Assembly (NCBI GenBank): GCA_947499155.1
Contig: CANMND010000002.1
Span: 530,034 to 594,033, forward strand
Source of the DNA: an uncultured Sphingomonadales bacterium
Lineage (GTDB): Bacteria; Pseudomonadota; Alphaproteobacteria; Sphingomonadales; Rhodothalassiaceae
Length of the DNA stretch: 64,000 bases
Reading direction: 5' to 3'
Shown here: positions 27,072-36,605 of the stretch, in pieces
How the letters are laid out: the number at the start of each line of letters is the position of its first letter
Numbering within the stretch: the stretch's first letter is position 1
The notes under the pieces: generated by a model
What the model saw: only the letters and a program-made list of their open reading frames with translations
The model's database searches: none
Told to the model about the DNA's origin: nothing
Translations under genes and position numbers: made by a program

Positions 27072-28235
27072 TTACACCAGTGCCTTTACCGCTGAAATAG
27101 CAGTACGTCTGGTCTTTGCATCAATGCCAAACACATCATCCAGTCCGGCAAGCGAACTGCCATCGACCGCCGACAGACAGTCTTCCACGATATTGGTGAT
27201 ATCAAGAAAACCGATCTGACCGTTTAAAAAGGCTGCGACGGCCACTTCATTTGCAGCATTAAGAATAGTCGGAGCCGTCCCGCCCTGACGCAACGCTTCT
27301 CGCGCCATTCGAAGGGCCGGAAAGCGTATTTCATCAGGTATCTCAAAACTGAGTGTCCCGATTTCTGCCAGATTAAGCTTTTTTACAGGGGCATTCATCC
27401 GTGCAGGCCAAGCCAGGGAGTACGCGATAGGTGTCCGCATATCCGGGCTTCCAAGCTGGGCCAGAACTGACCCGTCGGCATATTCGACCATGGAATGGAC
27501 CACTGATTGAGGATGAACCAAAATATCAATCCGCTCTTCAGGAACAGGAAACAGATGAAATGCTTCGATCAGCTCCAGCCCCTTGTTCATCATCGTCGCA
27601 GAATCAATGGATATTTTTGCACCCATAGACCAATTGGGATGCTTGACCGCTTCTTGAGGCGTAACAGACGCAAGGCTTTGACGGGACCGCTTACGAAATG
27701 GTCCGCCTGATGCTGTCAGAATGATTTTTGACACGCCTTCAGGGCGATTAAAATCAAACACCTGAAAGATAGCGTTATGTTCAGAATCTACTGGCAATAA
27801 TGTGGCCCCATGGTCTTTCACCGCCTGCATTACCAGATCACCAGCACAAACAAGGCATTCCTTATTGGCCAGTCCTACGATGGCCCCTCGCTCGATCGCG
27901 GCCATCGTGGGGGCAAGTCCTGCGGCCCCGACAATAGCGGACATCACCCAGTCTGTAGGGATTTTCGCAACTTCAACCAGAGCCTCGGCCCCGGCAGCAC
28001 AGGCAATGCCGCTTCCGACCAGCGCATCTTTCAATTCTGCATATTTTTCAGGATTGCCTATGACGGCAATTTCCGCTGACAAATTCTTGGCCTGTTCAGC
28101 CAGCAAGGTAACATTATCATGGGCGGTCAGTGCAACAACACGCCATTGATCCAGGTCCCGTTCAACAAGGTCCAGGGTACTGCAGCCGATTGAGCCAGTG
28201 GAACCCAGAACGGTAATACTGCGCCGAGTATTCAT
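27072..28235 (-). CDS. dxr: 1-deoxy-D-xylulose 5-phosphate reductoisomerase
   Basis: Second enzyme of the MEP isoprenoid pathway, making 2-C-methylerythritol 4-phosphate with NADPH. The NADPH loop is VLGSTGSIGCSTLDL. The metal and substrate motifs include PVDSEHNAIFQ, ASGGPFR and MMNKGLELIEA. At 387 residues it has family length. The ATG at 28235 overlaps the cdsA stop as TGATG and has AAGGGG seven bases upstream. uppS and cdsA just upstream use isoprenoid and lipid precursors. Confidence 0.95.
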   Translation of the reverse strand: MNTRRSITVLGSTGSIGCSTLDLVERDLDQWRVVALTAHDNVTLLAEQAKNLSAEIAVIGNPEKYAELKDALVGSGIACAAGAEALVEVAKIPTDWVMSAIVGAAGLAPTMAAIERGAIVGLANKECLVCAGDLVMQAVKDHGATLLPVDSEHNAIFQVFDFNRPEGVSKIILTASGGPFRKRSRQSLASVTPQEAVKHPNWSMGAKISIDSATMMNKGLELIEAFHLFPVPEERIDILVHPQSVVHSMVEYADGSVLAQLGSPDMRTPIAYSLAWPARMNAPVKKLNLAEIGTLSFEIPDEIRFPALRMAREALRQGGTAPTILNAANEVAVAAFLNGQIGFLDITNIVEDCLSAVDGSSLAGLDDVFGIDAKTRRTAISAVKALV

Positions 28236-29107
28236 CAAAATACCCCTTGCTGTTCAAGCCAGCCTGAAAATGCAACAACCATGGCAACCACCGGCGCCAC
28301 GAAAACGAGTCCGTCCACGCGATCCAGCAAGCCACCATGCCCAGGAATGAGACGGCTTGAATCTTTCACGCCGAAATGGCGTTTCAGGGCACTTTCCGCG
28401 ATATCCCCGGTCTGAGCAACAACTGCTAGCGTCGCACCGGCAAGCGCCAGAAGTATGGCATTCCCCAGATTAAACCAGATAGCCCCGATCGCACCGGCAA
28501 TTGCAGCAAGCAACATACCACCAAACAAGCCGGACCAGGTCTTGTTGGGACTGATTTGTGGCACCAGTTTGGCACCGCCTACAGAACGGCCAACAAAATA
28601 ACCGCCTATATCCGTTCCCCAGACCACCAAAAGTACCCAGGCGACCAGCCACAAACCATGCTCTGCATCACGAAGCCAGAACAGGGAATAAACCGGGGTC
28701 CAGCAATAAAGAACCGCCAGACCAAGCCAGCGCAGCACGGACACCCCTTTAAACTTGCCCAGCAAAAGCAACATCACCCCAATAGCGGCACAAGAAATAA
28801 TCCAGAATGTAATGTCCCCACCGGACCGTAACAGGATAAACCCTGTGCCGATTAAGAGTGAAAGCCCCATAAACAGCCAGAATGTCCGTCTGCCAAGCCC
28901 AAGGATCATCCCCCATTCAGCGCTCATGAGAATTCCGGCAAGCACCAGCAAAATAGCGTACCACACCCCACCAAGCCAGACTGCTGACAGGGCAAGCGGG
29001 ATAAGAACCAAGGCCGATGCTACCCGCGTGGCCAGATGCGACGGGGCCTCAGTCGGCGGAAAGGGCGCACCCATATTGCCTGAAGACTTGTCGTTTTCAC
29101 CGTCCAC
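28235..29107 (-). CDS. cdsA: Phosphatidate cytidylyltransferase
   Basis: Makes CDP-diacylglycerol from phosphatidic acid and CTP for phospholipid synthesis. It is a membrane protein with about eight hydrophobic helices. The C-terminal family signature is SALKRHFGVKDSSRLIPGHGGLLDRVD. The GTG at 29107 gives 290 residues, has GGGAG about ten bases upstream and overlaps the uppS stop by 11 bases. The ATG at 29074 (279 residues) is the alternative. The frame extends back to 29206 inside uppS, but that part is not family sequence. Confidence 0.9.
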   Translation of the reverse strand: MDGENDKSSGNMGAPFPPTEAPSHLATRVASALVLIPLALSAVWLGGVWYAILLVLAGILMSAEWGMILGLGRRTFWLFMGLSLLIGTGFILLRSGGDITFWIISCAAIGVMLLLLGKFKGVSVLRWLGLAVLYCWTPVYSLFWLRDAEHGLWLVAWVLLVVWGTDIGGYFVGRSVGGAKLVPQISPNKTWSGLFGGMLLAAIAGAIGAIWFNLGNAILLALAGATLAVVAQTGDIAESALKRHFGVKDSSRLIPGHGGLLDRVDGLVFVAPVVAMVVAFSGWLEQQGVF

Positions 29108-29831
29108 CAAATCGTCGCTCCCGCGTTTTATAGTCGTCGAGCGCTGCAGCCAGGGTCTCTTCATCGAAGTCAGGCCACAAAACATCCAGAAACAGCAACT
29201 CCGCATAGGCTGATTGCCACAAGAGGAAATTGCTTAATCTTCGTTCACCGCTGGTTCTGATTACCAGGTCGGGATATGGAAGATCGGCGATCTGCAAATG
29301 CGCGCCAAACGACTCCTCATTTATCTCAGCGGTGTCCAGTTCGCCACGTGCCACTTTTCCAGCTAGTTTGCGACATGCCAATACAATTTCAGCCTGCGAC
29401 CCATAGTTCAAGGCAATAACAAGTGTCAGCATCTTGTTGGAGGCGGTCAGGGCCTCTGAATCCTTAACCATCTGCTGCAGGTCTAGTGGCAGCCCAGCCA
29501 TATCTCCGATAAAGCGGACAGACACTTTATTGTTATGCAGTTCCTTGATTTCCCGCTTTAGATAAAAGCGTAACAAGGCCATCAGATCGTCGACCTCTTC
29601 TGCCGGACGCTTCCAGTTTTCCGAGGAAAACGCATAAAGGGTGAGAACTGAAACGCCCTGCCGGATGCATCCTTGTACAACTTTGCGCACAGCTTCAGCA
29701 CCCCTGCGATGCCCCATGGCCCGAGGGAGATGCCGCGCGGCTGCCCAGCGTCCATTGCCATCCATAATTATGGCAACGTGGCGGGGAACCGCTGCAAGAG
29801 TTGCGGGTATATTCGGCTGAACGGAAAGCAT
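29097..29831 (-). CDS. uppS: Undecaprenyl diphosphate synthase
   Basis: cis-Prenyltransferase that makes the C55 carrier lipid for peptidoglycan and surface polysaccharide. The catalytic aspartate is Asp24 in HVAIIMDGNGRWA. The family motifs YAFSSENWKRP and DLVIRTSGERRLSNFLLWQSAYAEL fragments (RTSGE, LSNFLLWQ) are present. At 244 residues it has the usual length. Its start overlaps the frr stop as TGATG, so the two are coupled. Confidence 0.95.
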   Translation of the reverse strand: MLSVQPNIPATLAAVPRHVAIIMDGNGRWAAARHLPRAMGHRRGAEAVRKVVQGCIRQGVSVLTLYAFSSENWKRPAEEVDDLMALLRFYLKREIKELHNNKVSVRFIGDMAGLPLDLQQMVKDSEALTASNKMLTLVIALNYGSQAEIVLACRKLAGKVARGELDTAEINEESFGAHLQIADLPYPDLVIRTSGERRLSNFLLWQSAYAELLFLDVLWPDFDEETLAAALDDYKTRERRFGGR

Positions 29832-30388
29832 CAGACTTGCATAATCTCCTTTTCCTTTGCCGCCAAAATCTCATCGATGCGCCCAATCTGTTCGTCTGTC
29901 AGTTTCTGAATACTGTCAGAGAGCTTTTTGGCGTCATCTTTGCCAAGGTCGCCATCTTTCTCGCGCTTTTTCACATCGTCCATACCATCGCGGCGGACAT
30001 TGCGAACTGCTACACGCCCGGATTCTGCATATTTTGCCGCTACCTTCGACATTTCCCTGCGCCGCTCTTCGCTCAGTTCAGGAACAGGGATACGCAAAGT
30101 TGAGCCTTCTGTCATCGGATTAAGGCCAAGCCCTGAATTTCGGATGGCTTTTTCAACAGCGCTGACGTTGCTTCTGTCCCAGACCTGTACTGACAGCATA
30201 CGGGCTTCTGGTGTCGATACGGTCGCAAGCTGGTTGATCGGCATCATTGCGCCATATACGTCTACTACAATGGGATCCAGCATGGCTGTGCTCGCTCGAC
30301 CAGTGCGCAATCCGGTAAACTCATGTCTCAATGAGTCGATGGCACCGTTCATCCGGCGTTCCAGGTCTTTGATTATCGGGTCTGCCAT
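29831..30388 (-). CDS. frr: Ribosome recycling factor
   Basis: Splits post-termination ribosomes together with EF-G. The 185-residue protein has the full family pattern: [26 protein letters not shown] at the start (core LRTGRAS), the [12 protein letters not shown] region and the C-terminal helix with [12 protein letters not shown]. It lies six bases after pyrH and overlaps uppS, in the conserved pyrH-frr-uppS order. Confidence 0.96.
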   Translation of the reverse strand: MADPIIKDLERRMNGAIDSLRHEFTGLRTGRASTAMLDPIVVDVYGAMMPINQLATVSTPEARMLSVQVWDRSNVSAVEKAIRNSGLGLNPMTEGSTLRIPVPELSEERRREMSKVAAKYAESGRVAVRNVRRDGMDDVKKREKDGDLGKDDAKKLSDSIQKLTDEQIGRIDEILAAKEKEIMQV

Positions 30389-30394
30389 GATCGT

Positions 30395-31117
30395 CTATTC
30401 CTCTTCACCAACAAGTGTATATGTGCCCTTTCCGCGGAGAACGCGGCCAAGTTCACCCCTTTTCTGGATGGAGAAAACAAGAATGGGAATGTTGTTTTCT
30501 CGGCAAAGACTGACAGCAGATGCATCCATCACCTGCAAATCCAATCGCAGCACATCCATAAAGCTTAGTTGTTCATATCGTACAGCTGACGGTTCTTTTT
30601 TTGGATCAGCAGTATAGATACCATCAACCTGCGTTCCCTTCATCAGAACATCGCAGGACATTTCTGCCGCGCGCAAGGCTGCTGCTGTATCTGTTGTAAA
30701 AAAAGGATTGCCTGTTCCCGCAGCAAAGATCACGACCCGGCCTTTTTCCATATGCCTAATAGCCCGGCGGCGGATGTAAGGTTCACAGACGCTCGACATC
30801 GGAATGGCGGATTGAACCCGTGTATGGATGCCCTGCTTTTCCAGTCCGTTCTGGACAGCCAGTGCATTCATGACTGTTGCCAGCATCCCCATATAATCCG
30901 CCGATGATCTATCAAAGCCCTTGGCTGCCGCCGACAGCCCGCGAAAGATATTTCCACCGCCAACGACAAGGCACACTTCAACCCCAAGATCGCGGGCTTC
31001 CTTGATATCTTGTGCAATCCGGTCAATCACTTGCGGATCTATACCAAAAGACTCTTCTCCCATCAGGGCTTCACCTGACAATTTGAGAAGAATCCGCTTA
31101 TATTTCGCTTCCGCCAT
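30395..31117 (-). CDS. pyrH: Uridylate kinase
   Basis: UMP kinase of the amino-acid-kinase fold, for pyrimidine nucleotides. [14 protein letters not shown] at the N-terminus and [10 protein letters not shown] are the nucleotide-binding signatures. [16 protein letters not shown] matches the family C-terminal half. The ATG at 31117 is used because AGGA lies six bases upstream and it gives 240 residues; the frame extends to an unlikely TTG at 31141. It begins a new transcription unit after the tsf terminator, or is read by readthrough. Confidence 0.95.
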   Translation of the reverse strand: MAEAKYKRILLKLSGEALMGEESFGIDPQVIDRIAQDIKEARDLGVEVCLVVGGGNIFRGLSAAAKGFDRSSADYMGMLATVMNALAVQNGLEKQGIHTRVQSAIPMSSVCEPYIRRRAIRHMEKGRVVIFAAGTGNPFFTTDTAAALRAAEMSCDVLMKGTQVDGIYTADPKKEPSAVRYEQLSFMDVLRLDLQVMDASAVSLCRENNIPILVFSIQKRGELGRVLRGKGTYTLVGEEE

Positions 31118-31224
31118 GACCAGTCCTATCCTTTCACCCAAGCCAGAAACAAAATCTGGCGCAGCTTAGCCGGACTTGCGCATAAATGTCACCGGCAATG
31201 CTTGGAATCCACGACTTTCTTCCC

Positions 31225-31262
31225 AAAAAAGCCCGGCAATTCACGAAGAATGCCGGGCTTTT
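31225..31262 (-). terminator. Intrinsic terminator of rpsB-tsf
   Basis: A 12-base perfect stem AAAAGCCCGGCA / TGCCGGGCTTTT (31227-31238 and 31251-31262) with a 12-base loop. On the minus strand it ends in six T residues. It lies about 25 bases after the tsf stop and separates the ribosomal unit from pyrH. Confidence 0.85.
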
Positions 31263-31287
31263 CCTACAAACGGAGCTGTCCCGATGC

Positions 31288-32214
31288 TTAGGCGCCCACG
31301 GCAGCCTTCACCTCAGCTGCAAAGTCACTTTCCTTGCGCTCTACCCCTTCACCAAGGGCATAGCGGGCAAAGGCCTTGAGTGTTATCGGGTGACCGGCCT
31401 CTTTGGCTGCGGCATCCACGACCTGCTCGATTCGGTTTTCGCCATCAACAACAGATACCTGCTTTAACAGCACAACCTCTTCATAGTACTTGCGAATCCG
31501 GCCTTCGATCATCTTGTCAATGATGTTTTCCGGCTTGCCGGATGCACGGGCCTGATCGCTCAGAACTGACTTTTCACGCTCGATCAATTCAGGATCCAGA
31601 TCCTCGATCGTCAGGGATTGGGGAGATGTAGCGGCTACATGCATGGCAATATGCTTGGAAAGAGGCTCAAGGACATCTTCACCGGCAGGCGACTCCAATG
31701 CCACCAGAACGCCGATTTTGCCCAAGCCTTCAGCGACAGCATTGTGCACATAAGACCCGACATATCCCTCAGACACATCCAAAAGGGTTGCGCGTCGAAC
31801 TGACATATTCTCGCCAATAGTGGCGATAAGATGCGTGATCTGCTCTTCCACAGTACGGCCGGTGCCGGGATATGACGCAGTCTTCAACGCCTCAATATCA
31901 CTGCCTGTTTCAAGCGTCAGCTTTACCGCCTCAGACACGAAGCCCTGGAACGTGTCATTACGGGCGACGAAATCAGTTTCGGAATTGACTTCCAGCATGG
32001 CGCCGCGTGTTTTGTCTATGGCAACGCCAATCAGTCCTTCCGCTGCCACACGGCCAGACTTCTTCGCTGCTGAAGAAAGACCCTTTTTACGCAGCCAGTC
32101 AACAGCCGCTTCAAGGTCACCGTTATTCTCGCCCAGCGCCTTTTTGCAATCCATCATGCCGGCACCCGTCTTGGTGCGCAGCTCTTTTACGAGGGCAGCC
32201 GTAATCTCAGCCAT
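31288..32214 (-). CDS. tsf: Elongation factor Ts
   Basis: Nucleotide exchange factor for EF-Tu. The N-terminal UBA-like domain has the signature [18 protein letters not shown], and the core contains [12 protein letters not shown] and the dimerisation-like region with [11 protein letters not shown]. At 308 residues it has normal length. AAGGA is seven bases before the ATG. It follows rpsB by 77 bases. Confidence 0.96.
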   Translation of the reverse strand: MAEITAALVKELRTKTGAGMMDCKKALGENNGDLEAAVDWLRKKGLSSAAKKSGRVAAEGLIGVAIDKTRGAMLEVNSETDFVARNDTFQGFVSEAVKLTLETGSDIEALKTASYPGTGRTVEEQITHLIATIGENMSVRRATLLDVSEGYVGSYVHNAVAEGLGKIGVLVALESPAGEDVLEPLSKHIAMHVAATSPQSLTIEDLDPELIEREKSVLSDQARASGKPENIIDKMIEGRIRKYYEEVVLLKQVSVVDGENRIEQVVDAAAKEAGHPITLKAFARYALGEGVERKESDFAAEVKAAVGA

Positions 32215-32291
32215 GACCTGATCCTTGTCTCTTGTATCAACATCCGTTGGATGGTGCGGAGCCTTATATCAGCGCCGCACCCCTTGATCGC

Positions 32292-33188
32292 TTACTCACC
32301 CGCCTTGGTGTCGGTGCCAGCGTCAGCAACAGTTTCAGCCTTGACCGCCGGTGCAGCAGATGTATCTGCGGCAGGGGTTTCATCAGCTTTTGTCGCAGCT
32401 TCTGGCTCAGTGGGTGCCACGGCCTCAGTCGCGTTATTGGCCTGCGTCTCTTGAACTGGCAGTTCTTCCATGGCGCCAATATCAGCACCAGACGAACCCA
32501 GTTGCTCCGAAATTCCATCAAGAACTGAAAGAGCGACCAGATCGCAGTATAGTTTAATAGCGCGCGTTGCGTCATCATTACCAGGAATTGGGAACGCTAC
32601 GCCCTCAGGGTTCGAGTTGGTATCCACGATCGCAATGACGGGTATGCCAAGACGGTTCGCTTCCTGAATGGCAATTTCTTCACGGTTGGTGTCAATGACG
32701 AACAAAAGGTCCGGCAGACCACCCATATCGCGAATACCACCCAGAGACAATTCCAGCTTGTCACGCTGACGCGTCAGCTGCAAAAGCTCTTTCTTGGTGA
32801 AGCCCGCGGTTCCAGCTTCAAGCTGTTCGTCAAGCTCCTTCAGGCGCTTGATTGAATGGGAAATGGTGCGCCAATTGGTCAACATGCCACCAAGCCAGCG
32901 GTGATTGATAAAGTACTGGCCCGAACGGCGAGCGGCATCAGCAACTATCGGAGCCGCCTGACGCTTGGTGCCTACGAACAAAACACGACCACCGCCTGAT
33001 ACCACGTCGCGTACTTCCTTGAGTGCACGATTAAAAAGCGGCACAGACTTTGACAAGTCGATGATATGGATCTTGTTGCGGTCACCATAAATATAGGGGC
33101 CCATACGCGGATTCCAGCGATGGGTCTGATGGCCGAAGTGAACGCCTGCTTCCAAAAGCTGGCGCATGCTGAACTGAGGCAGCGACAT
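32292..33188 (-). CDS. rpsB: 30S ribosomal protein S2
   Basis: Small-subunit ribosomal protein. The start [20 protein letters not shown] and the regions [27 protein letters not shown] and [10 protein letters not shown] are clear S2 sequence. The frame runs 165 bases further upstream, but the ATG at 33188 has GGAG nine bases before it and gives the S2 N-terminus. At 298 residues it is about 55 residues longer than E. coli S2; the extra part is an Ala/Glu/Thr-rich disordered tail. A possible leader hairpin precedes it. Confidence 0.96.
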   Translation of the reverse strand: MSLPQFSMRQLLEAGVHFGHQTHRWNPRMGPYIYGDRNKIHIIDLSKSVPLFNRALKEVRDVVSGGGRVLFVGTKRQAAPIVADAARRSGQYFINHRWLGGMLTNWRTISHSIKRLKELDEQLEAGTAGFTKKELLQLTRQRDKLELSLGGIRDMGGLPDLLFVIDTNREEIAIQEANRLGIPVIAIVDTNSNPEGVAFPIPGNDDATRAIKLYCDLVALSVLDGISEQLGSSGADIGAMEELPVQETQANNATEAVAPTEPEAATKADETPAADTSAAPAVKAETVADAGTDTKAGE

Positions 33189-33217
33189 TATTCTCTCTCC
33201 TTTACCGGTTCTACCTC

Positions 33218-33299
33218 CATGGGCCAAAATATCTCCGACCAAGCCGAAGACACCGGAAGGCGGGTATGACCTGTTGATCACCCTGCCATGCGGCCCATG
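33218..33299 (-). promoter_or_regulatory. Possible structured leader of rpsB mRNA
   Basis: CATGGGCC (33218-33225) and GGCCCATG (33292-33299) form an exact eight-base inverted repeat enclosing 66 bases just upstream of the rpsB ribosome site. S2 autoregulation through its leader is known in other Proteobacteria, but I do not recognise a specific family here. Confidence 0.25.
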
Positions 33300-33395
33300 T
33301 GTGGGATAAGGCTCACCTATATGTATTGACGCTTTAATGCAAGAAAAATGCACAAGAGCCTCAGCGCGCCCTACTCACATTATTTATCCCCGCTA

Positions 33396-33480
33396 TTAAC
33401 AGCCTGTGGACAAATAATCTGTGTATAATACACCAACCATCCCCACAGTTAACAGCCTGTGGACAAAAATAATGTGTATA
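33396..33480. repeat. Two imperfect direct repeats with DnaA-box-like sites upstream of dnaB
   Basis: Two copies of a 32-base unit beginning TTAACAGCCTGTGGACAAA (33396-33427 and 33449-33480) lie 60-145 bases before dnaB. Each contains TGTGGACAA (33405-33413 and 33458-33466), one base from the DnaA-box consensus TGTGGATAA, and TGTGTATAA or TGTGTATAT. TATAAT at 33424-33429 could be a promoter -10. The rest of 33300-33395 shows nothing definite. Confidence 0.5.
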
Positions 33481-33539
33481 TGTCCCCCTGTCCCTAATTA
33501 ATCCTGTTTACACGTCCTCTCACGTGGCATCCCAACGAC

Positions 33540-35051
33540 ATGTCAATATCAAGCGAACACAAAATCATTGCCAGGGCTTCAAACGATCAGGACGAGTCAT
33601 CCCTCTCCTATCGGCTCCCGCCTCACAATCTTGAAGTCGAGCAGGCACTGCTCGGCGCAATGCTGGTCAACAACGAGACCGCCGAACAGGTTCGGGAATT
33701 TCTTGACCCCGACCATTTTCATGAACCGGTCCACGGCCGCATTTATGAAATGATCTTGCGTCTTATCGACCGCGATCATACGGCTGACCCGATCAAGCTG
33801 CGTCCCTTTTTTGACAAGGACGAAGCGCTGAAGGACCTGGGGGGCGGCGCGTATCTTGCCCGGCTTGCAGCCTCAGCCGCGACCATCATCAATGCGGTTG
33901 ATTATGGTCGTACACTTCATGATCTGGCCTTGAGGCGGGCCTTGATATCCGTCGGCAATGAGATGGTTGTCACCGCCTATGACGCAGACCTTGATCATAG
34001 TGGCTCAAGCCAACTGGAAGAAGCAGAATCCCGCTTATTTGACCTTGCCCAGACCGGCAAGACCGACAGCACATACACACCATTTCGTACCGCTATTTAT
34101 CAGGCCCTTGAGGCAGCCGAAGCCGCGTATAAGGATCCTGACAAAATCTCAGGGATATCCACCGGCCTTGCGGCATTGAATGCCCAGATCGGCGGCATGC
34201 ACCCGACTGACCTTATTATTTTGGCCGGACGCCCTGCGATGGGCAAAACATCGCTCGCAACCAACATAGCCTTTAATGCAGCCATGCGCTGGCTTGATGA
34301 CCGCGAAGAAGGCAATGACATGACCAAGTCACGCGGGGCAGCGGTCGCGTTCTTTTCACTGGAAATGTCGGCAGACCAGTTGGCGGCTCGAATTGTAGCT
34401 GACCGCGCCAATGTAAAATCAGAAGAAATGCGTCGTGGCCGTCTGACCGATGTACAGTTTGAAAGCCTTGCCCGCGCAGTCCGCGAAATCGAAGATCTGC
34501 CGCTTTTTATTGACGACACAGCAGCCCTTAGTATTGCTGGCCTTTACACCCGCGCCCGGCGTCTGAAACGGCTGCATAATATTGGCCTTGTCATTGTTGA
34601 TTATTTGCAGCTTCTGTCAGGGTCTACGCGTACAGAAAATCGGGTTCAGGAAATTTCTGAGATCACCCGCGGCCTCAAGGCCCTCGCCAAAAAACTTGAA
34701 GTCCCTGTCCTGGCTCTGTCTCAGCTTAGCAGAACAGTTGAAAGCCGGGAAAACAAGCGGCCCCAACTGTCCGACTTGCGCGAATCCGGTTCCATCGAAC
34801 AAGATGCTGATATTGTGATGTTCGTCTATCGCGACGAATATTATAAAGAACAGCAAAAACCCGATGAGAGCGACGAGAAAAAGTTTTCCGAATGGGTGGA
34901 CAGCGTCGAGCGCGCACGTGGCACTGCGGAAGTCATCGTGGGCAAGCAGCGTCACGGTCCAACAGGCACAGTCCACTTGCGCTTTAACAAGGAAACCACG
35001 CGCTTCACCGATGTAGCGACTCCAGAATATATCCCGGAACGTATGGGTTAG
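33540..35051 (+). CDS. dnaB: Replicative DNA helicase
   Basis: Hexameric helicase that unwinds DNA at the replication fork. The N-terminal domain starts at RLPPHNLEVEQALLGAML, and the RecA-like domain has Walker A GRPAMGKTS from residue 230, VIVDYLQLLSG and the RDLRESGSIEQDAD-type motif (DLRESGSIEQDADIVMF). At 503 residues it has the usual length, with no intein. No clear Shine-Dalgarno precedes the ATG. It is divergent from rpsB. The usual rpsF-rpsR-rplI and alr neighbours are absent. Confidence 0.95.
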   Translation: MSISSEHKIIARASNDQDESSLSYRLPPHNLEVEQALLGAMLVNNETAEQVREFLDPDHFHEPVHGRIYEMILRLIDRDHTADPIKLRPFFDKDEALKDLGGGAYLARLAASAATIINAVDYGRTLHDLALRRALISVGNEMVVTAYDADLDHSGSSQLEEAESRLFDLAQTGKTDSTYTPFRTAIYQALEAAEAAYKDPDKISGISTGLAALNAQIGGMHPTDLIILAGRPAMGKTSLATNIAFNAAMRWLDDREEGNDMTKSRGAAVAFFSLEMSADQLAARIVADRANVKSEEMRRGRLTDVQFESLARAVREIEDLPLFIDDTAALSIAGLYTRARRLKRLHNIGLVIVDYLQLLSGSTRTENRVQEISEITRGLKALAKKLEVPVLALSQLSRTVESRENKRPQLSDLRESGSIEQDADIVMFVYRDEYYKEQQKPDESDEKKFSEWVDSVERARGTAEVIVGKQRHGPTGTVHLRFNKETTRFTDVATPEYIPERMG

Positions 35052-35123
35052 GGTACTGTCGATTCTCGTTGCACTCTTCTGGAAGATATATAGATTAGAT
35101 ATATATCACAGTGGAGACGCATC

Positions 35124-35555
35124 ATGTTAAGGCTGATATTAAACGCTCTCTGGCTAATATTCGGCGGACTGCAACTGGCGCTTGGCTGGTGGCTGGCTGC
35201 ACTTATATTCGGGATATCCATTATCGGCATACCTTGGGCGCGAGCAGCCTTTAATATCGGACTCTACACGCTTTGGCCTTTTGGTTCAGAGGCCGTGCGT
35301 CGCAATTCTATCACTGGCCAAGGTGATTTTGGCACCGGTCTTTTCGGCATGGTTGGCAATATCTTCTGGCTGATATTTGCCGGCTGGTGGCTCGCCATCG
35401 GGCATTTGGTGGTTGGAATACTTTTTGCCATTACCATCATTGGGCTGCCATTTGCCTTTGTCCACTGGAAGCTCATCCCCATTACACTGTTTCCAATTGG
35501 TATGATGATTGTCGGAAGGTCCAATTATGGGGGGTCCTATCAACCTCGCCTGTAA
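35124..35555 (+). CDS. yccF: YccF family inner-membrane protein
   Basis: Small membrane protein of the YccF (DUF307) family, function not established. Two related halves each carry hydrophobic helices and the family motif (FGISIIGIPWARAAF and FAITIIGLPFAFVHWK). GGAG precedes the ATG. The upstream gap holds a 10-base palindrome GATATATATC (35098-35107) next to a similar AT stretch, which may be a promoter element or operator. It is followed after 36 bases by a secreted protease gene. Confidence 0.85.
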   Translation: MLRLILNALWLIFGGLQLALGWWLAALIFGISIIGIPWARAAFNIGLYTLWPFGSEAVRRNSITGQGDFGTGLFGMVGNIFWLIFAGWWLAIGHLVVGILFAITIIGLPFAFVHWKLIPITLFPIGMMIVGRSNYGGSYQPRL

Positions 35556-35591
35556 GGCGGACTTTAAACCAGCCTTGAAGAAAGCCTGACG

Positions 35592-36488
35592 ATGCATTTT
35601 CGCACGCACTTCGCACTCTTTCTTGTCTTATCCGGGCTGTATTTTCTCCACTCGGCTAGCGCTCTTGCACAAGACGATAGCGCTACTATTCTATGCCACG
35701 ATTTAGAGCGTGGAATCGTCCAGCGCGTGATGCGCGGTCGCTGCAATGGTGAAGAAGTCACCGCCAAGCAGGCAGAGGCTATTCACATGCAGGAACGACG
35801 CCGGCGAGCAGGACGCATAAGCACTATTGAAAACAAAACCCAAACGGAGCAGAAAAAAAACAGACGCTCTGGCATGCGTTATGGCACTGCTTTTCCCATA
35901 GATGATGCAGGTCACTTCCTTACTGCCCGCCATGTTGTTACTGACTGCAAAACACTTGCGCTTGATGATCATGAAGGGAACCGCTTCAAAGCCGAAGAAA
36001 TGGCACGTCACAAAGACGCAGATATCGCCCTGCTCTATGCCTCTGAATTAACCGTGGCGGCCTTTTCCGCTGCTCAAGATGAGCCGGACTATGACGACCC
36101 CCTTTACACAATCGGCTATCCACAGGAAGGACTGCCCCGCATTCGTCCCGCGCATCTTGATGGGACCATGCAAGGCATGAGCAACGAAGACAGCCCGATC
36201 CGTTATCTCGCCTTCCGTGCCGGTGTCAGAAGCGGGAATAGTGGCGGACCATTATTTAACGCTCAGGGTGCCCTGGTTGGCATGGTCATAGCCAAAGTGA
36301 ATACTGTCGCTGTTTTTGAAGTATCCGGCACTATCGTCCGCGACGTCGGCTTTGCCATTGCCCACCAATCACTTGATTCTTTCCTTGACGAACAGGGCCT
36401 GTCATTAAAAAAAATGACGACGGACACCCTGCCAGCCGACCCCGCTGAGCTGGAAAAGTCTGTAATGCGCGTTGTTTGCACACCCTGA
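35592..36488 (+). CDS. Secreted trypsin-like serine protease (S1C type, no PDZ)
   Basis: Predicted periplasmic serine endopeptidase. A signal peptide ends at about SASALAQ, then a charged region of about 70 residues with two cysteines precedes the protease fold. The catalytic triad reads His114 in LTARHVV, Asp144 in HKDADIALL and Ser217 in RSGNSGGPLF. It resembles the HtrA protease core but has no PDZ domain, so it should not form the usual DegP regulatory assembly. Cysteines in ILCHD, GRCNG, TDCKT and the last residues RVVCTP suggest disulfides. A small hairpin terminator follows. Confidence 0.82.
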   Translation: MHFRTHFALFLVLSGLYFLHSASALAQDDSATILCHDLERGIVQRVMRGRCNGEEVTAKQAEAIHMQERRRRAGRISTIENKTQTEQKKNRRSGMRYGTAFPIDDAGHFLTARHVVTDCKTLALDDHEGNRFKAEEMARHKDADIALLYASELTVAAFSAAQDEPDYDDPLYTIGYPQEGLPRIRPAHLDGTMQGMSNEDSPIRYLAFRAGVRSGNSGGPLFNAQGALVGMVIAKVNTVAVFEVSGTIVRDVGFAIAHQSLDSFLDEQGLSLKKMTTDTLPADPAELEKSVMRVVCTP

Positions 36489-36518
36489 AAATGCCCGCCG
36501 CCCAAACTTCGGGCTTTT
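36487..36518 (+). terminator. Probable terminator after the serine protease gene
   Basis: GCCCG (36493-36497) pairs with CGGGC (36510-36514), with AAA(A) upstream and TTTT downstream extending the stem. It is short, but placed right after the stop codon. Confidence 0.5.
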
Positions 36519-36605
36519 CCACGATCCTTTGTACGACATATGTTGGTTGAAATAACTTCAAGCCTAAAATAGTATCTCCAAAGACTTTTAAAGGAGAGCA
36601 TGATT

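Noticed and set aside
33189..33353. N-terminal extension of rpsB to 33353
   Set aside because: It is not S2-like, and a strong ribosome site precedes the ATG at 33188. The stretch is better read as mRNA leader.
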